From assembly GCA_038277395.1 (NCBI GenBank), contig CM076190.1, positions 248,415,256 to 248,479,255 of the forward strand: a stretch of 64,000 nt of DNA, written 5' to 3'. A program made the position numbers and the translations under genes. The notes under the pieces were generated by a model. That model made no database searches. It was not told the origin of the DNA and was given only the letters and a program-made list of their open reading frames with translations. The DNA is from Dryocosmus kuriphilus (taxonomy: Eukaryota > Arthropoda > Insecta > Hymenoptera > Cynipidae). How positions within the stretch are numbered: the stretch's first letter is position 1; every line of letters begins with the position of its first letter. Shown one piece after another: positions 44,651-55,913 of the stretch.

Positions 44651-46727
44651 TCAATCAGATACGCAATTTGGGCATGTGAACGTGTTGGCGGAGGTAGCAC
44701 ATTTTGCATGGACATCTCGACCACATTCCATGCATGCAACTGAATTGTTTTTGGTCAGTTTCTTTGGCATTGACTCCAAACAAAGTATGCAGAAGTCAAC
44801 ATCTTCTTCATCGTCGGAAGAATCACCTCGCGCTGGTTGTGATCTAGTTCTGCGCTTCTTGGGTGCAGGTGTCTCCTTTGCTTTCTTTTCTTTCTTGCGT
44901 TTGATTTCAGCCTTCTCACGCAATTCAGTGACAAATTCAGGCGATGTTAAAATGGCACTCCTCATCGGTTTGCGACCACGATTGGACTTTTCAGCTGGTG
45001 TTCCTTGTTTCAGTGAGCCAGATTGTCGCAATTTTTGTGAAAGTGAAGCAGAAGAGCTGGTACCTGATGTGCTAGCCACTGCCGAAGACTCAGAAGTTGT
45101 GACTTTTTCATGCACATGAGTTTCGACATCACGATTTGTGACAATAATATTGCGTTCGTTATCCCCATTCTCTTCACCATTGCCATCGTATTGGCCCTCA
45201 CCACTTAGTTGTGAAGAAATGAAATCAACTTCAGTAAACACGTTCGCATTAAATGGGAAAATTCCGCATGATTTGAAACCACTCTTTATGTTTTTTGGTG
45301 TGACGGCAATGTCAAGACATTGGTCAACAATCAGTGGAACGTGGTGAAGGTCGTAAAGTACACCGACGTTGGCTCGCTTCCAATCATCGTGCTTCTGTGC
45401 GTACACCATTTTTAAAGGACCGAAAACGGATACATCCAAAGGCTGCATCCTATGCGTACAATGTGGAGGGAAAGATAGCATTGTGATGTCATGAGCAAGG
45501 GCCTTTTCGATGACTTCAATTGACAAATGTGATGCATGATTGTCTACCAGCAAAAGTGTGGGTGAGCCGGCATGAGCACCCGAGAACTTGATAAAGTGAT
45601 CCATATACTGCGAAAATACCTCGGCTGTCATCCATCCACTGCCATTCGCCACACCTTCAGCGCCATGAGATGCATGGGTCATGAATATTGCTTTCATGTT
45701 TTTGCGTGGAAAAATGAAAAACGGTGGAATCGAAAAACCACTCGCACTGACTGCCAACGCCATCGTCACATTTGTTCCTCTCTCCGCTGATGTAGACGTG
45801 CCTATCCTTTTTTTGCCTTTTTGTGCAAGAACTTTTACGACTTTGTTGGGAACAGTGGGCAACCCCGTCTCGTCCATATTCCAAATTCGATGGACCTCAT
45901 ATTTTGTTGCATTGAGCACAGAACGAAAATTGTCGAAGAAGGCATCGACTTTCTCTTTGGAAAATGCTTTCACGCGATTTAGGCTGACCCGCTCCGGCTT
46001 GCGCAACGACAAATTTGGATGACGATTCATAAACGAGTAGTACCAGTCCTTACTTGCTTCCTTATTCTCATTCCACGATTCAGGGTAGTTGCATTTAATG
46101 GACACTGCATATTGGAATGCCAAAGCTCGTAGTTCCGAAATACTTAGGCCATAGTAAATGTCACTTGCGTGGAGGAGATATTTAAGTAAAGCTTGTTCTT
46201 CTTCATCACTGAAAATCTGAAACAGAAAAAAGTTAATTATCAGTTTCCAATGGAAAAAGTTACAGATAAATTGAAAATTTGAAATATTCATGTCAACATT
46301 TTATAAAATCTTTCAGGATAATTTCATCATAATAAAAAAATCGAAAAAAATTGTATATTCATGTTCTATTTTTTATATTTTATATAATTTTTATTTATTT
46401 CTTCATTTTACATTTACTTTTTTATTGAAAAAATTTATTTTCATTTATTTAAATTAAGATTATCAGTAAGAAAGGAAAACTTACCGGTTTTGCACCTGTC
46501 ATAGTGATTCCTTTCAGGAATGTGATTATCGTATCATCGGAAGCAGTGGAAACATCAATATTTGCGTCTTTCAACTTTTCCATATAACAGCTCAATGTAG
46601 CTCGTGGTACATTGAAGGATTTGGCGATAGCACGCATGGATTTTTCATTATTTTTTATCTGTTTGATAGCCTCCACAACAGCAGGAAAGTCAATTTTTTT
46701 ATCATATTTTCCATAATAGCGTGGCAT
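44651..46727 (-). CDS. pogo-like transposase with C-terminal PHD-type finger (2 exons)
   Basis: Exon 1 is 46727-46485 (81 codons, phase 0); donor GTAAGT. Exon 2 is 46216-44651; acceptor TTTTTCTGTTTCAG. The spliced protein is about 602 residues with no stop or shift. Residues ~10-55 form a pipsqueak-type helix-turn-helix (KNNEKSMRAIAKSFNVPRAT), then a CENP-B-like DNA-binding part (DWYYSFMNRHPNLSLRKPE). DDE_1 nuclease: WNMDETGLPTV, LLLVDNHASH and HRMQPLDVSVFGPLK supply three Asp, the last two 35 residues apart. An acidic and Ser-rich linker and a Lys-rich stretch (KAEIKRKKEKKAK) lead to a C4HC3 finger: CILC, CMEC, VHAKC, CPNC. Cut-and-paste transposase acting in the nucleus; could also be a domesticated gene, but intact terminal repeats favour a transposon. 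Confidence 0.9.
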
Positions 46728-46875
46728 GATAGCTGAAAATTAACAAAGAAATAGGAAGATTTGATACAAAATATTTATTAATTGATTTATTTATTGATTC
46801 ACAGGCTCCATTTTGCACAAAACATCATAAACACAACATACAAATGTGTATTGATACGAAAACTGTCAAAACACG

Positions 46876-47283
46876 GGTGGCCCACGATTCCCCACCAAAA
46901 GTGGCTCACGATTCCCCACAAGCTACTTTTTGCAAAACAACGGCGTGTAATTGACTTCTTGAAGTGTCATGCAAAATTACTTTTGTATGTTGAAAGGCAA
47001 AGATCGAACGATAATAGCAAGCATATTTACCTGTGTTTTTTCGTAGCAAATCGTCCAAGAGTGATGGAAATCAAACACGCAAAAAAAGTTTTGCAGATAC
47101 TTTTTTTCGGGCGAGTATTGTGCAAAGCGAATAAAACGCGTACGTTTGTCAACAACCAATGTAAAAACAAGGTTAGGCTAAGAGAAAACGATGACGTTTT
47201 CATTTCACTATTTATCTCGACATACTGCCGAAAGGTGGCGGTGTCTCACAATTCCCCATGGCCCACGATTCCCCACCTTCCCC
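46876..47283 (-). repeat. pogo right terminal repeats
   Basis: GTGGCCCACGATTCCCCAC-like motifs at 46877-46895, 46901-46919 and 47258-47276, and partial ones near 47241. More copies than on the left. Confidence 0.8.
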
Positions 47284-48036
47284 TAAATTTAACAAAATTC
47301 ACCGACGAAAAGCTGCGCTTCAATTTAAAATAGTTAGAGCTGCTGCTTTAGAGAGTCTTCTTAACGATGCACTTTTTTCCATGTAGTAGTTATGTGACAG
47401 TTTGAACTTTCCTCATTAATATTTATAATTTCTGTGAGCATTCGTTCAATCTACATTTACAGTATCCTGTTTAACAAATTGAGACCGACAGGACAGATCG
47501 GATCGTGTGGTGGTAGGATACTAAAATTAGCTCTTACTATCCTTTCGCTAAATCTGACTAATAAGGAACCCTAGGAATAAGAACAGGTTCTTCGTCCCCG
47601 ATTCTATAAGTGAAAATACTCTTTTTCATCCGCATATAATGAAATCTGAAATAATTTTCAATAAGGAAATCTTTTCATATATAGTCTTCTCTAGATTCCG
47701 GTTTAACCAAAGCTGGCGAATCTATGAAAAATGAACGCGAACGATTCTGCTTGATTTGAACTTGAATTTCGTTCTAAATTAAAATGGGACTTGTGGGAAC
47801 ACAAGAGAGCAGAAGAGGTAACGTAATCTTTACCATTTTTTTTACATCCAGGATTCGTATAGAAGATACAATTTTCCTCTATTTACGTTTCTAATAAGAC
47901 TTCGTTTTGTCCAAACTTGATTTCTAGGACTTGACCTTCGGTTGAATGCTCTTCTGGATGTTTAGCCTCCCTTTTTTTTCTTACCGCGTACGAACTTAAA
48001 GGTTATTCTAAATATCGATCGAGAGTGAGAGCAGAT
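47284..48036. other. No gene recognised
   Basis: AT-rich flank between the pogo and BEL elements. Nothing identifiable. Confidence 0.5.
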
Positions 48037-48470
48037 TGTATCGTGGTGTCAACGCAAAAGCGCGGGGTTAGGTCAGTTATCTCGCCACCTGCGAGCCAGA
48101 TGTTTGAGGCTCTCGTAAATTGTGAACCGTGCGCATTAAGTGGGTGAGTGTTCTGGAACTTTATACCAGTCATAAAGTGTAACAGAAGATAATAGTGTGA
48201 CAGTCCGAGGTTTCCTAGCTCGAATTAATTTATCGCCACTGTCTTGATTGTCACCAGAGTGAACCATGCCGTATTCAGGGGTTTATCGCCATCAGGCGAG
48301 CCATGAAATAATACGAGATCAGATTAAGTGAGTCAAATAATTACACGAACATCCCAATTCTTACGTTTGTACACATATCTTAATCAAGATATCAATAAAC
48401 AATGAAAATCCGACTTCAAAATTGTCTTTCTCTCGCTGCTCCACGCCAGGTTCTCAGTAATTTACTAACA
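48037..48470 (+). repeat. Probable BEL/Pao 5' LTR
   Basis: Ends ...TTTACTAACA (48470) and is followed by TTCTTTGGTCCTTCGATTCG, which has the TGGT start usual for BEL/Pao primer-binding sites. An AATAAA-like ATCAATAAAC is at 48391. The start is a guess (first TGTA upstream), as no second LTR is present for comparison. Confidence 0.5.
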
Positions 48471-49579
48471 TTCTTTGGTCCTTCGATTCGGATATGCGGG
48501 TCAGCGAGAGTGTGTGCTAAGTTAAGAGTGAGATATATTGTAAGCGTAGGATAAGATCAAGACCCTCGAGAGTGTTGTAAGTTTACATTAAGACCAAGAC
48601 CTTAGAGGATGTTGTAAAGTTATTTGAAGACTGAGGCCTCTTTTAAAGTTAGATTAAGACCGAGATCCTCAGACATGACTGCATCCACATTTTGGGACAG
48701 CTTTTCCTTTGTTGGACGGCAAGATTAAGAATGAAGCTTTCAAGAGTGGTGCAAAGGCATGGTAAGAATGAGGCCTTCGATGTCGAAGGCCTTCGAGTCC
48801 TCGACCACCACTGGTGGATTGCCTACTGCGATCGTTAGTTACTATGCTGTTATATTTGCTCACACGTTTCAGTCAGTGTTCGTTCTTCCGTTGCTCACAA
48901 AATTTAGAGTCCTTCCCCCAGGGTATCATCAGCCTTTGACATGACAACGGAGACCGTAAAAATTGTTACAGTGCTGAGAGCTATGGAGTTGATTAGAGAA
49001 AAAATCACGAGAAAAAATCACCCATGGATTTATCTGATTTCAAAAACACCTACTGAACAAGAGTTACAAGAGAATGGACGCCAATCAGCTTGAACTTGTG
49101 AGCGAAAGAGCACTAGTCAATGCCTCATAATTCACTCTGGACCTGTTTGGCGTTACCCAAGTTACTTTCAGCGAAACACTCAGCTATCAGTGCGATGAAC
49201 AATCTCGGGTCAAAAGTTCATTGGCGTCTACACCGCCTCCAGCGATCGCTTCTCGCTTCCGTGCACCGAATCATTTACCTCGATTAAATCTTGCATCACT
49301 CTCCAGCCAACGAACTGACTGGAAACCTTTACGGAATATCTTTTTTCTATGGTGTACGACGATGATACATTGACTCCTGTGCAAAAGTTGTAATATTCAA
49401 AAGGGAGCAGTCGCTTTTCCGCCTCAAGCTGGAACGCAATGCCGGGATGGCATCAATTGTCGCGGTTGCTGGCGACCCCCGCTTCACCTTTCTATGCCAT
49501 TTGAGACTCTTCTCCTTACACCAGTTCATGTATATATTGGAAGAATCTTCGCCCCATCGAACGGCATCGAAATGTTCGG

Positions 49580-51690
49580 CAGCTGCAATTGTGCTTTAAT
49601 TGCCTTCTGGAAGGACATGCGGTATCTGGCTGCCCGACAGAATCATGCTGTCAACAATGTAAGGGGAACTATCCGGCTAGCCTTTACGATGATACGATCC
49701 ACAAAAGATTTCGTATGGACGACGCAACCCATATAAAAACAAGAAATCTCGTTTCGGTTCGGTATCTACCTGATTATCCGGTGAGACATCAACTAACCCT
49801 TTTTGACAAGTTCCACTTGCTACAACCCAAGTTAGTAAAAGCATGGAATGCATGCCCACTTCAAACAAGAGCAATACTCTATCCTTGCTCAGAAACCAGC
49901 TTCACATCGTGTCAACTACATCCAAGCCTTGGCCGTCCGCAGCAAGCCCTCCATTCTTCCATTAGCACGGTAGGAAATAATCCGATCGAGATTGCTCGAA
50001 GAAGCGTTGTTTGCTATGTGGAAACTTCGCTCCTCTTATTCCCTGTCGAGGTGAATGATTTTGATTTTCGCGATCTCGACATAATCACTCCTTTAAAAAA
50101 ATCAATTCTAACGGTCGGCCTCACCTAAACTGGCTTCTCTTGATAGATCTCAGCCTTACGGTGCCCCGGCCCATCGAAATACTCTTAAGGGCTGACATCT
50201 ATGGCTCCCTTCTTCGCAACGAACTCCATCAGGGAGCACGAGGTGCTCCCGCTGCGCTTCAGACTGTCTTCGGATAGGACGTGGCCGGCCCATCCTGATT
50301 ATCGACACCATCAAACCATTCCGGGTTTCCTAGCACCATGACGTTAAGTATTCACCAAATGGATGATGTTGCTGAAATATTGAAGGGATTGTGGGAGCAG
50401 GAAGAAATACGCATGCCCCCCTTGATGTCACTCAATGTTCGGGACTATCAGCGAACATTCCTGGAGGAATATCGGCATGAACACTCGGGAGATAAATCAG
50501 GTTCCTTCCTCTTCGCTCTTATTGAGCTTACACTTCAAAAAATGAGCTGCAAGTAGCCAAGCGGAAGCTTGATTCCATGTGTCAAAAAATAGAGAGCTTT
50601 TAAATGAGAAGTACACACGATTTCTGACTGATTAGGAGAAGCTGGGACACATATGACATAATGAACTCGCAGAAATACTGAAGAGGGATTGGCCCACATA
50701 CTATGTCCCTCATCGCCCCACTTAGAGGAATGTATATTGTCGCCGGAAGCTTCACATTTTCTTTAATGTGTTGCAGAGAACACCTTGCGGCCTAGACTTA
50801 GATGACATTTGTACACAGCTCCAAAGTTGCAAACCGACCTTGCTGCCGTCTTGATGCAATGGAGATTCTGTCGTATTGCCCTCTATTCTGATGTCAAATT
50901 CCTGCCCATTCTTAGATATTTACTGAAAAAGATAAAAACCTTTCAGACTCATCTGTCGGCGATTGCTATGACACACTTCCCCCGTTGGATTGTCTATCAC
51001 ACTGGTGACCAAATAGAGATTCACGGCTTCGTGAGAGCCGGCAAAGGTTCAGCTGCGGTTATGATCTACCTCTGAGTGCAATCCCCACATGGAATCTCAA
51101 ATGCGCAACTGATCACTTCCAAGACGCGTGTTGCTTCCGTTCAGACCATTACGATTCCCAGCCTGGAGCTATGCGATTCTCTGCTCGTCGTTCGGCAAAT
51201 CAATCACCTACGTGTGAACCTGGAAATGTCTCACCTGATCACATATGCTGGGTCGGATTCTCGAAATGTTCTGAGTTGGATTCAAACAGATGTTCCTGCT
51301 TGTTCCCCGATCTATGTCATTAACCAGGTATCAGAGGTTCAACCAAATCTGCTCAGCGCTTCTTGGCGTTACGTGTACACAAAAGAGAACGCCACTGATA
51401 TTGAAACTCGAGGGATGGACATACGTGTATTGGCTGAGCGTGATCTATGATGGTATGACCCGTCGTGGCTTTCACAAAGTGAAATTGACTGGCCAGCAAA
51501 TCAGTGTCACGACGGAACCTCCAACGAAAACGATCTTAACCGGAAATCGAAAGCTGTTGCGGTTCGTTGCAAGTATCAGAGCCCAAACGCCTTCAGCCGT
51601 TTTTCTTCTTTGACTTCTCTAACCCGCGTGATGGCACGTTGCTTGCACTTTAGAGTCCTTACCCGACCAGCTTCAAAGCGCGCTGAGCTA
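49580..51690 (+). pseudogene. BEL/Pao gag-pol remnant
   Basis: 49589-49670 reads CFNCLLEGHAVSGCPTESCC, a gag zinc knuckle. Around 50165-50275 ADIYGSLLRNELHQGARGAP and TVFG match the conserved BEL block after the protease. 50809-50890 has PKLQTDLAAVLMQWRFCRIA (RT start), but the palm with YxDD is missing and the text jumps to MTHFPRWIVYH and the RNase H part (IPSLELCDSLLVVRQIN; VLSWIQTDVP; WRYVYTKENATDIETRG). Several stops and frame changes. Integrase not recognisable. Confidence 0.82.
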
Positions 51691-51780
51691 CTGTGTTAAA
51701 ACTTTACACCTGAGGGAATCTGTCACTCATATGCAGCTTGCGTTTTATGGATTCAACGCAAAAGTTTCGGGGAGGAATTA

Positions 51781-51939
51781 AACAGCATTCATCAATGATA
51801 AACCGTCATATAATACAGTCGCCTTTGATATCAGCCATAAGCTATAGTTCGAGTACTTCAAGACCTTCCTCTGACTCGTCAGGCTTACGTAAATTCTTAT
51901 CTCTGTTCCGCTAACTATCCGTCGTTTTCTCTCTTCATC
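51781..51939. other. Tail of BEL region, unassigned
   Basis: No identifiable coding. Confidence 0.3.
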
Positions 51940-52290
51940 CCAGTTCTCCACCGTTATATCCGAACGGCCTTCATTCCGCCCCTGTCCCTTGACTCTTCCA
52001 CGTGAACTCCCCGCATCTGTCGCCATCCTCTCGTATTTTCTCTTTCCCTCTCATGCGCCTTCAGCTTTTCTCTCTACCGCACCCACTTGCAGTTTCTAAA
52101 TTTCTTAAAATCGTACAAATCTCAGTTCTCCACCATTGGAATCGAACGACATCCCCCCCCCCCCCCCCCGGCCTTGCCTCATGCACGTGAACTTTCACGC
52201 GCCTGTCGCCAACCTCTCATATATTTTCCCTCCCACTCACGCGCCTTCATCTTTTCGCTCTCCCGCACCCACCTGTATTCTCTAAAGCGC
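51940..52290. repeat. Tandem duplication of ~170 bases with C-run
   Basis: CAGTTCTCCACC at 51942 and 52120 starts two copies that share CACGTGAACT, CTGTCGCCA, CTCTC, ACGCGCCTTCA and CACCCAC. The second contains a run of about 18 C (52153-52170). Pyrimidine-rich on the plus strand. Confidence 0.75.
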
Positions 52291-52943
52291 TTAGAGCGGC
52301 ACGAGCCTTGATTTTCCGGCGTCGGGCTCGACCCAGCAGGTCAGGATGGGGACAGGCAGCTTCCTTCTCTCCTTCTGGCGGACATGCTGTTTTTCCTTTG
52401 GCTCTCTCCCTCTTTCTTGTCTCATCCGTTATTTTTTAGAGCGATTTTGAAACTTAGGATTTCCGACTTTCTCCTTTTATTCGAGCAAGACAGCCCGCTT
52501 GCCGAGGGATGGGGGAAGAGAGGACGCTTTCCTTACTGTTTATAAATACTAATCCTTAAAAATCAAATCACTAATCATCCCTGTAACTTGCTTTCGTTGT
52601 TTCTTTTAAATCAGTCTTTCCTATTTTACCGCATCGAGATTTCTAGAAATAGGAGGATTAAGTTAATATTATTAATTCGCAGGTTAATATTAATATTAAT
52701 AGTGATATCGATATTATTATTATTATTATTGTAGTATAATATAATAATATAGTGAAATATAATATGATGATGTTATTGTAATATTCATATGGATATTAAT
52801 ATTAGTTACAGGATATTCTTAGGAATAATTAATACACTTCGACTTTTCGAACGCCGTTTCTTTTATCATCATAATTATTAACTTTGTTGTTCAGAAGTTA
52901 ATAGTAAAGGCATTTGAACATAATGGTAGATATTAGTTTTAAG
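52291..52943. other. No gene; simple AT repeats
   Basis: Pyrimidine-rich to 52520, then TTAATATTAATATTAAT and (ATT)n at 52680-52730. Nothing else seen. Confidence 0.5.
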
Positions 52944-53130
52944 CAGTGATGGGAAGTAACTAGTTAAAAGTAGCTAGTTTATTTAACTAGCTACTTTTTC
53001 CTGGTAACGATGATAGTAACGAAGCTACTTTTATTAGTATTTAACGAACTGGTAACTAGTTACATTTTTTTCATTAACGATAGCGATAAAGATCGTTACT
53101 TTTCTCGTTACTTTTGAAATATAGGACAGA
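52944..53130. repeat. hAT-type end with TAACTAG repeats
   Basis: Starts CAGTGATGGGAAGTAACTAG, matching the CAGTGxTGGGA start of many hAT elements, and has TAACTAG, GTAACGA and AGTAAC motifs repeated in both orientations to 53130. No opposite end (CATCACTG) was found nearby, so it may be a truncated MITE. Confidence 0.45.
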
Positions 53131-53310
53131 ACTTTTTATTACAACAATCAATATAGTTTATTGCTTCTGCAATAGTTTGTTGATTTCGATTATTCGAATG
53201 GTGGCGGCGTTTTCAGCAACCAATTGCTGACCGGCGTTTGGAAAGCTGATTAGCGATAAACAGAATCAGCAGACAATATGATAAGCTAGAAGAGGTATAT
53301 TTTGTTTCTA

Positions 53311-53420
53311 TCTACAATCATCGTCATATATGCATTAATATTTTGCACTAGAATTTTGCACGCATTTCAATGCAAAGCCCTAGTGACAAGTTTTAAGGCA
53401 TATATGACGATGACTGTAGA
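53311..53420. ncRNA. 110-nt hairpin, miRNA-precursor-like or palindromic MITE
   Basis: Arms of exactly 50 bases (53311-53360 and 53371-53420) pair at 41 positions plus two G-U pairs around a 10-base loop (CGCATTTCAA). The outer 23 base pairs have one mismatch. Bulges are symmetrical. This shape fits an animal pre-miRNA; a MITE is the alternative, because CTA is found on both sides (53308-53310, 53421-53423). Confidence 0.45.
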
Positions 53421-54274
53421 CTAGGGAGATCCTATTTACCCTTGGTCGATTTTTTTCGAACTTCTTTCGTCTCACCTCTCTATTTGTTTGAAATAACGAA
53501 AAAAATTATCTCTACCTTTGAGCAAAATCGGTTAATATGACCATGTGGCGCAAAGCGCCAAAAGTTTCTCAGGCAATTAAAGAGGAACATGCGCCGGGTG
53601 AAATCGAAGATTCTTTAATGCCCTTGAAGTATATTGATGTTATATTAATTCCGCGTCCTTTTGCGAAATATTAGAATTTTTTACCGCCTGGTATTGAAAA
53701 TATAAGCTTTTACATTAAAATTGCGTCCTAGGGAACTAATCTAAGAGAATCATATAAACTGGAGGTTTCTGTTCTAAAATCCAAGATTAATGTTCAAAAA
53801 ACAGATTACATTGAAGAATGAACATTTTTTGTGTCGGAAAAGATACGAAATTGGAGTCTTACCCGAATTATTTATTTATAAATTAATTTTTAAGCTGAAA
53901 AAACCAGCTGTCAATAGAAAAAACTCAGAAACGCGGCAGCGCTGCATCTTGAGGTTCCTTTGTAGTAGACGATACAGCAGACGCTTTGAACAAGGCTGCC
54001 AATGAAATTACGCTATTTCAAATACCACAGCACTTGAGTACTACGAAGTCACGATGCCGACTTCCGCAACATTCTCACGTTTCATCGCATTTCTTTTTAA
54101 TTTTACAATTTATAAAATAACATATAATATTATGTTTTCGGGTAAGAAAAATAAATATTATTAAAAAGCACAATCTATATAAAAGCAACAATTTACGTAT
54201 TAAATAGTATTCATGAGAGATTTTCATAATAAATAATATCATAAACTATTAAAATTTTGTTTTGTAAATTATTT
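53421..54274. other. No gene recognised
   Basis: AT-rich. A 71-codon frame (53790-54005) has no identifiable features. Confidence 0.5.
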
Positions 54275-54276
54275 AA

Positions 54277-54410
54277 TTATATTTCGTCCTCGCTCTTCTA
54301 TATTACTCTGTAGTATCCCTTCTGCCCGCTAGGTAGCATACGTATTTAGAGTTCAAAAAAGGCGCTCGCCGTCATACTCCACTCCTCGATCATACCGAAC
54401 CTCACTTTTC
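54277..54410 (+). repeat. DIRS left terminal repeat
   Basis: Complement of 60326-60446. Outermost TTATATTTCGTCCTCGCTCT recurs inverted in the internal region at 60133-60152. Confidence 0.9.
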
Positions 54411-54467
54411 TTTCGTGTGCGCTAGGCTTAGCACGTATTCAGAGACTGAATAGTAATTGTGTGAAAA

Positions 54468-55896
54468 ATGGGAAAATCGAAAAAGAATTCTAGTGAGGTT
54501 GATATAGATTTAGGGAAGTTGTTAAAAAAGCTAAAGAAAATTGGTGATAAGATGGAAAGATTATATGAAAGGAAGAATAAGGAAAACGCGGACCCGGTCA
54601 ATTCTGTTTTGGACGCGAGGCTGATGGACGCCGATCTCGATAAGGTGGATGTCGAAAAGGATCTTTCGATATCAGATGAGGAATCTAAGCAAATGGATCA
54701 GCCTGATAAATCAGAGCAGCTTAATGAGGGTCAGGATGAAGAAATCGACGAGCATTGGTTGAGTATTGTGAGTGAATATTTATTTATGAAACTTTTCAGG
54801 GTTTGGGCATATACGTGTGATATTGCAAACGTTCGAACGCATTTTCAGTCGCTAGTTTATTAATAAAGAAATTTTGCATGCCGGTGTGGTATGACACAAT
54901 TCAGTCCTGCATGTCTGAGCCTGCTCAAGAGGCAGGACAAAGACAAGCTCTTACATCCGTGCTCACTAGATGGTGAGACAAGGATAGAGAAATTCGAGTT
55001 TGCTTGGTGGCAGAACATGAACAAAGAACAGTGTTTGCTATTGTGGCAAATAATTAATACTTAATGATTTTATAGATATATGATCACGCAAAAAACAAAA
55101 AAAAGATATCAATTCAAAATTGTTTCCTCTTTTGTGTTAGTTGGGAGAGGATCCTACAGAATGTCAGGCGCTTAAGATGTCTGTTAGACCGGAGCTTCTA
55201 AAGAGATGGGAGTTTTATTGCAAGGAGGGCATTAAAAAGGAAGAGCTTGATTCTCTCATAAAGAGATATGCGTGTCTACAACAATTTGAAGCCCCTAAAC
55301 TAAACTCTCAAATCTCTCTTACTATGAAGGAGAATGCAGTAGCAAGAGATTCACATACGTTCGAGGTTCAGAAACTGGCGGGCTCGGCCTTATCTCTTGT
55401 TGGCTCAATCATCACTTATATCTACGATAACAAAGACGAAGGTTTGGATTTGCAAAGCCTGCTTATTCATTTATGCGATACCGCTAAATTTCTGACTGAG
55501 ATTGTACATAAGCAATATATTTCCAGAAAGGCTTTTATTGAGCCGGGTTTATCTAAAGAGACTAAGGCAATATTGAAAGAAACAAAAATTTATGGGTTTC
55601 TTAATGGCAAAGATTTGACAGAAAAAATTAAAGAAGCAAAAGCGATAAATAAATTAGGAGAGAATCTAAAAGTTCAACAGACTAGTAAGAATAATCCTCA
55701 GGCTTCAAAGAAGCCTAATTTAAACTCCAGGACCCCATTCACGAGACGTCCACAAGCCGGTCAGATGGGGTATACACCTTTCGGAGGACGTCAGAAACAG
55801 CGGGTATTTTTCAAAAACAAACAACAGTTTGTGAATCCCAGAGCGCAAACAACTTATCGTCAGAGGCCCACGCAGGCTCAGGAGAAGAGAACATAA
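54468..55896 (+). CDS. DIRS gag-like protein, probably spliced
   Basis: ATG at 54468. Exon 1 to 54767 (100 codons): Lys-rich helix DLGKLLKKLKKIGDKMERL, then acidic. Unspliced, the frame stops at 54861. A 373-nt intron (54768-55140; donor GTGAGT, acceptor CTTTTGTGTTAG) joins phase 0 to LGEDPTECQALKMSVRPELL and 251 residues in all from 55141 to the stop at 55896, ending in an Arg/Gln/Asn-rich basic tail (RRPQAGQMGYTPFGGRQKQR). Total about 351 residues with no lesion. Role: particle/RNA-binding protein by analogy with DIRS gag. The intron is inferred from splice signals and phase only; a frameshift in an unspliced frame is the alternative. Confidence 0.65.
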
Positions 55897-55913
55897 TCAA
55901 TGTAAGTTTTAGA

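Larger units (their letters stand above)
44335..47283 (-). mobile_element. pogo-like transposon, apparently intact
   Basis: Ends GGGGAAGGTGGGGAATCGTG (44335) and its exact complement at 47264-47283, about 25 matching bases, flanked by TA (44333-44334, 47284-47285). Additional GGGGAATCGTGGGCCAC motifs lie near both ends. The interior has one two-exon gene on the minus strand, open throughout. 2949 bases. Intact ends, target duplication and gene make it the only element here that looks potentially autonomous. Confidence 0.93.
48037..51780 (+). mobile_element. BEL/Pao retrotransposon, decayed, 3' LTR missing
   Basis: A probable 5' LTR (to 48470) is followed by a primer-binding-like site, traces of gag with a zinc knuckle, a BEL-type protease/linker block, a shortened RT, RNase H, and then sequence that is no longer recognisable. 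No second LTR was found before 54 kb. The 3' border is approximate. Confidence 0.8.

Noticed and set aside
44643..45119. 158-codon plus-strand frame in the pogo element
   Set aside because: Antisense of the transposase C-terminus; no motif.
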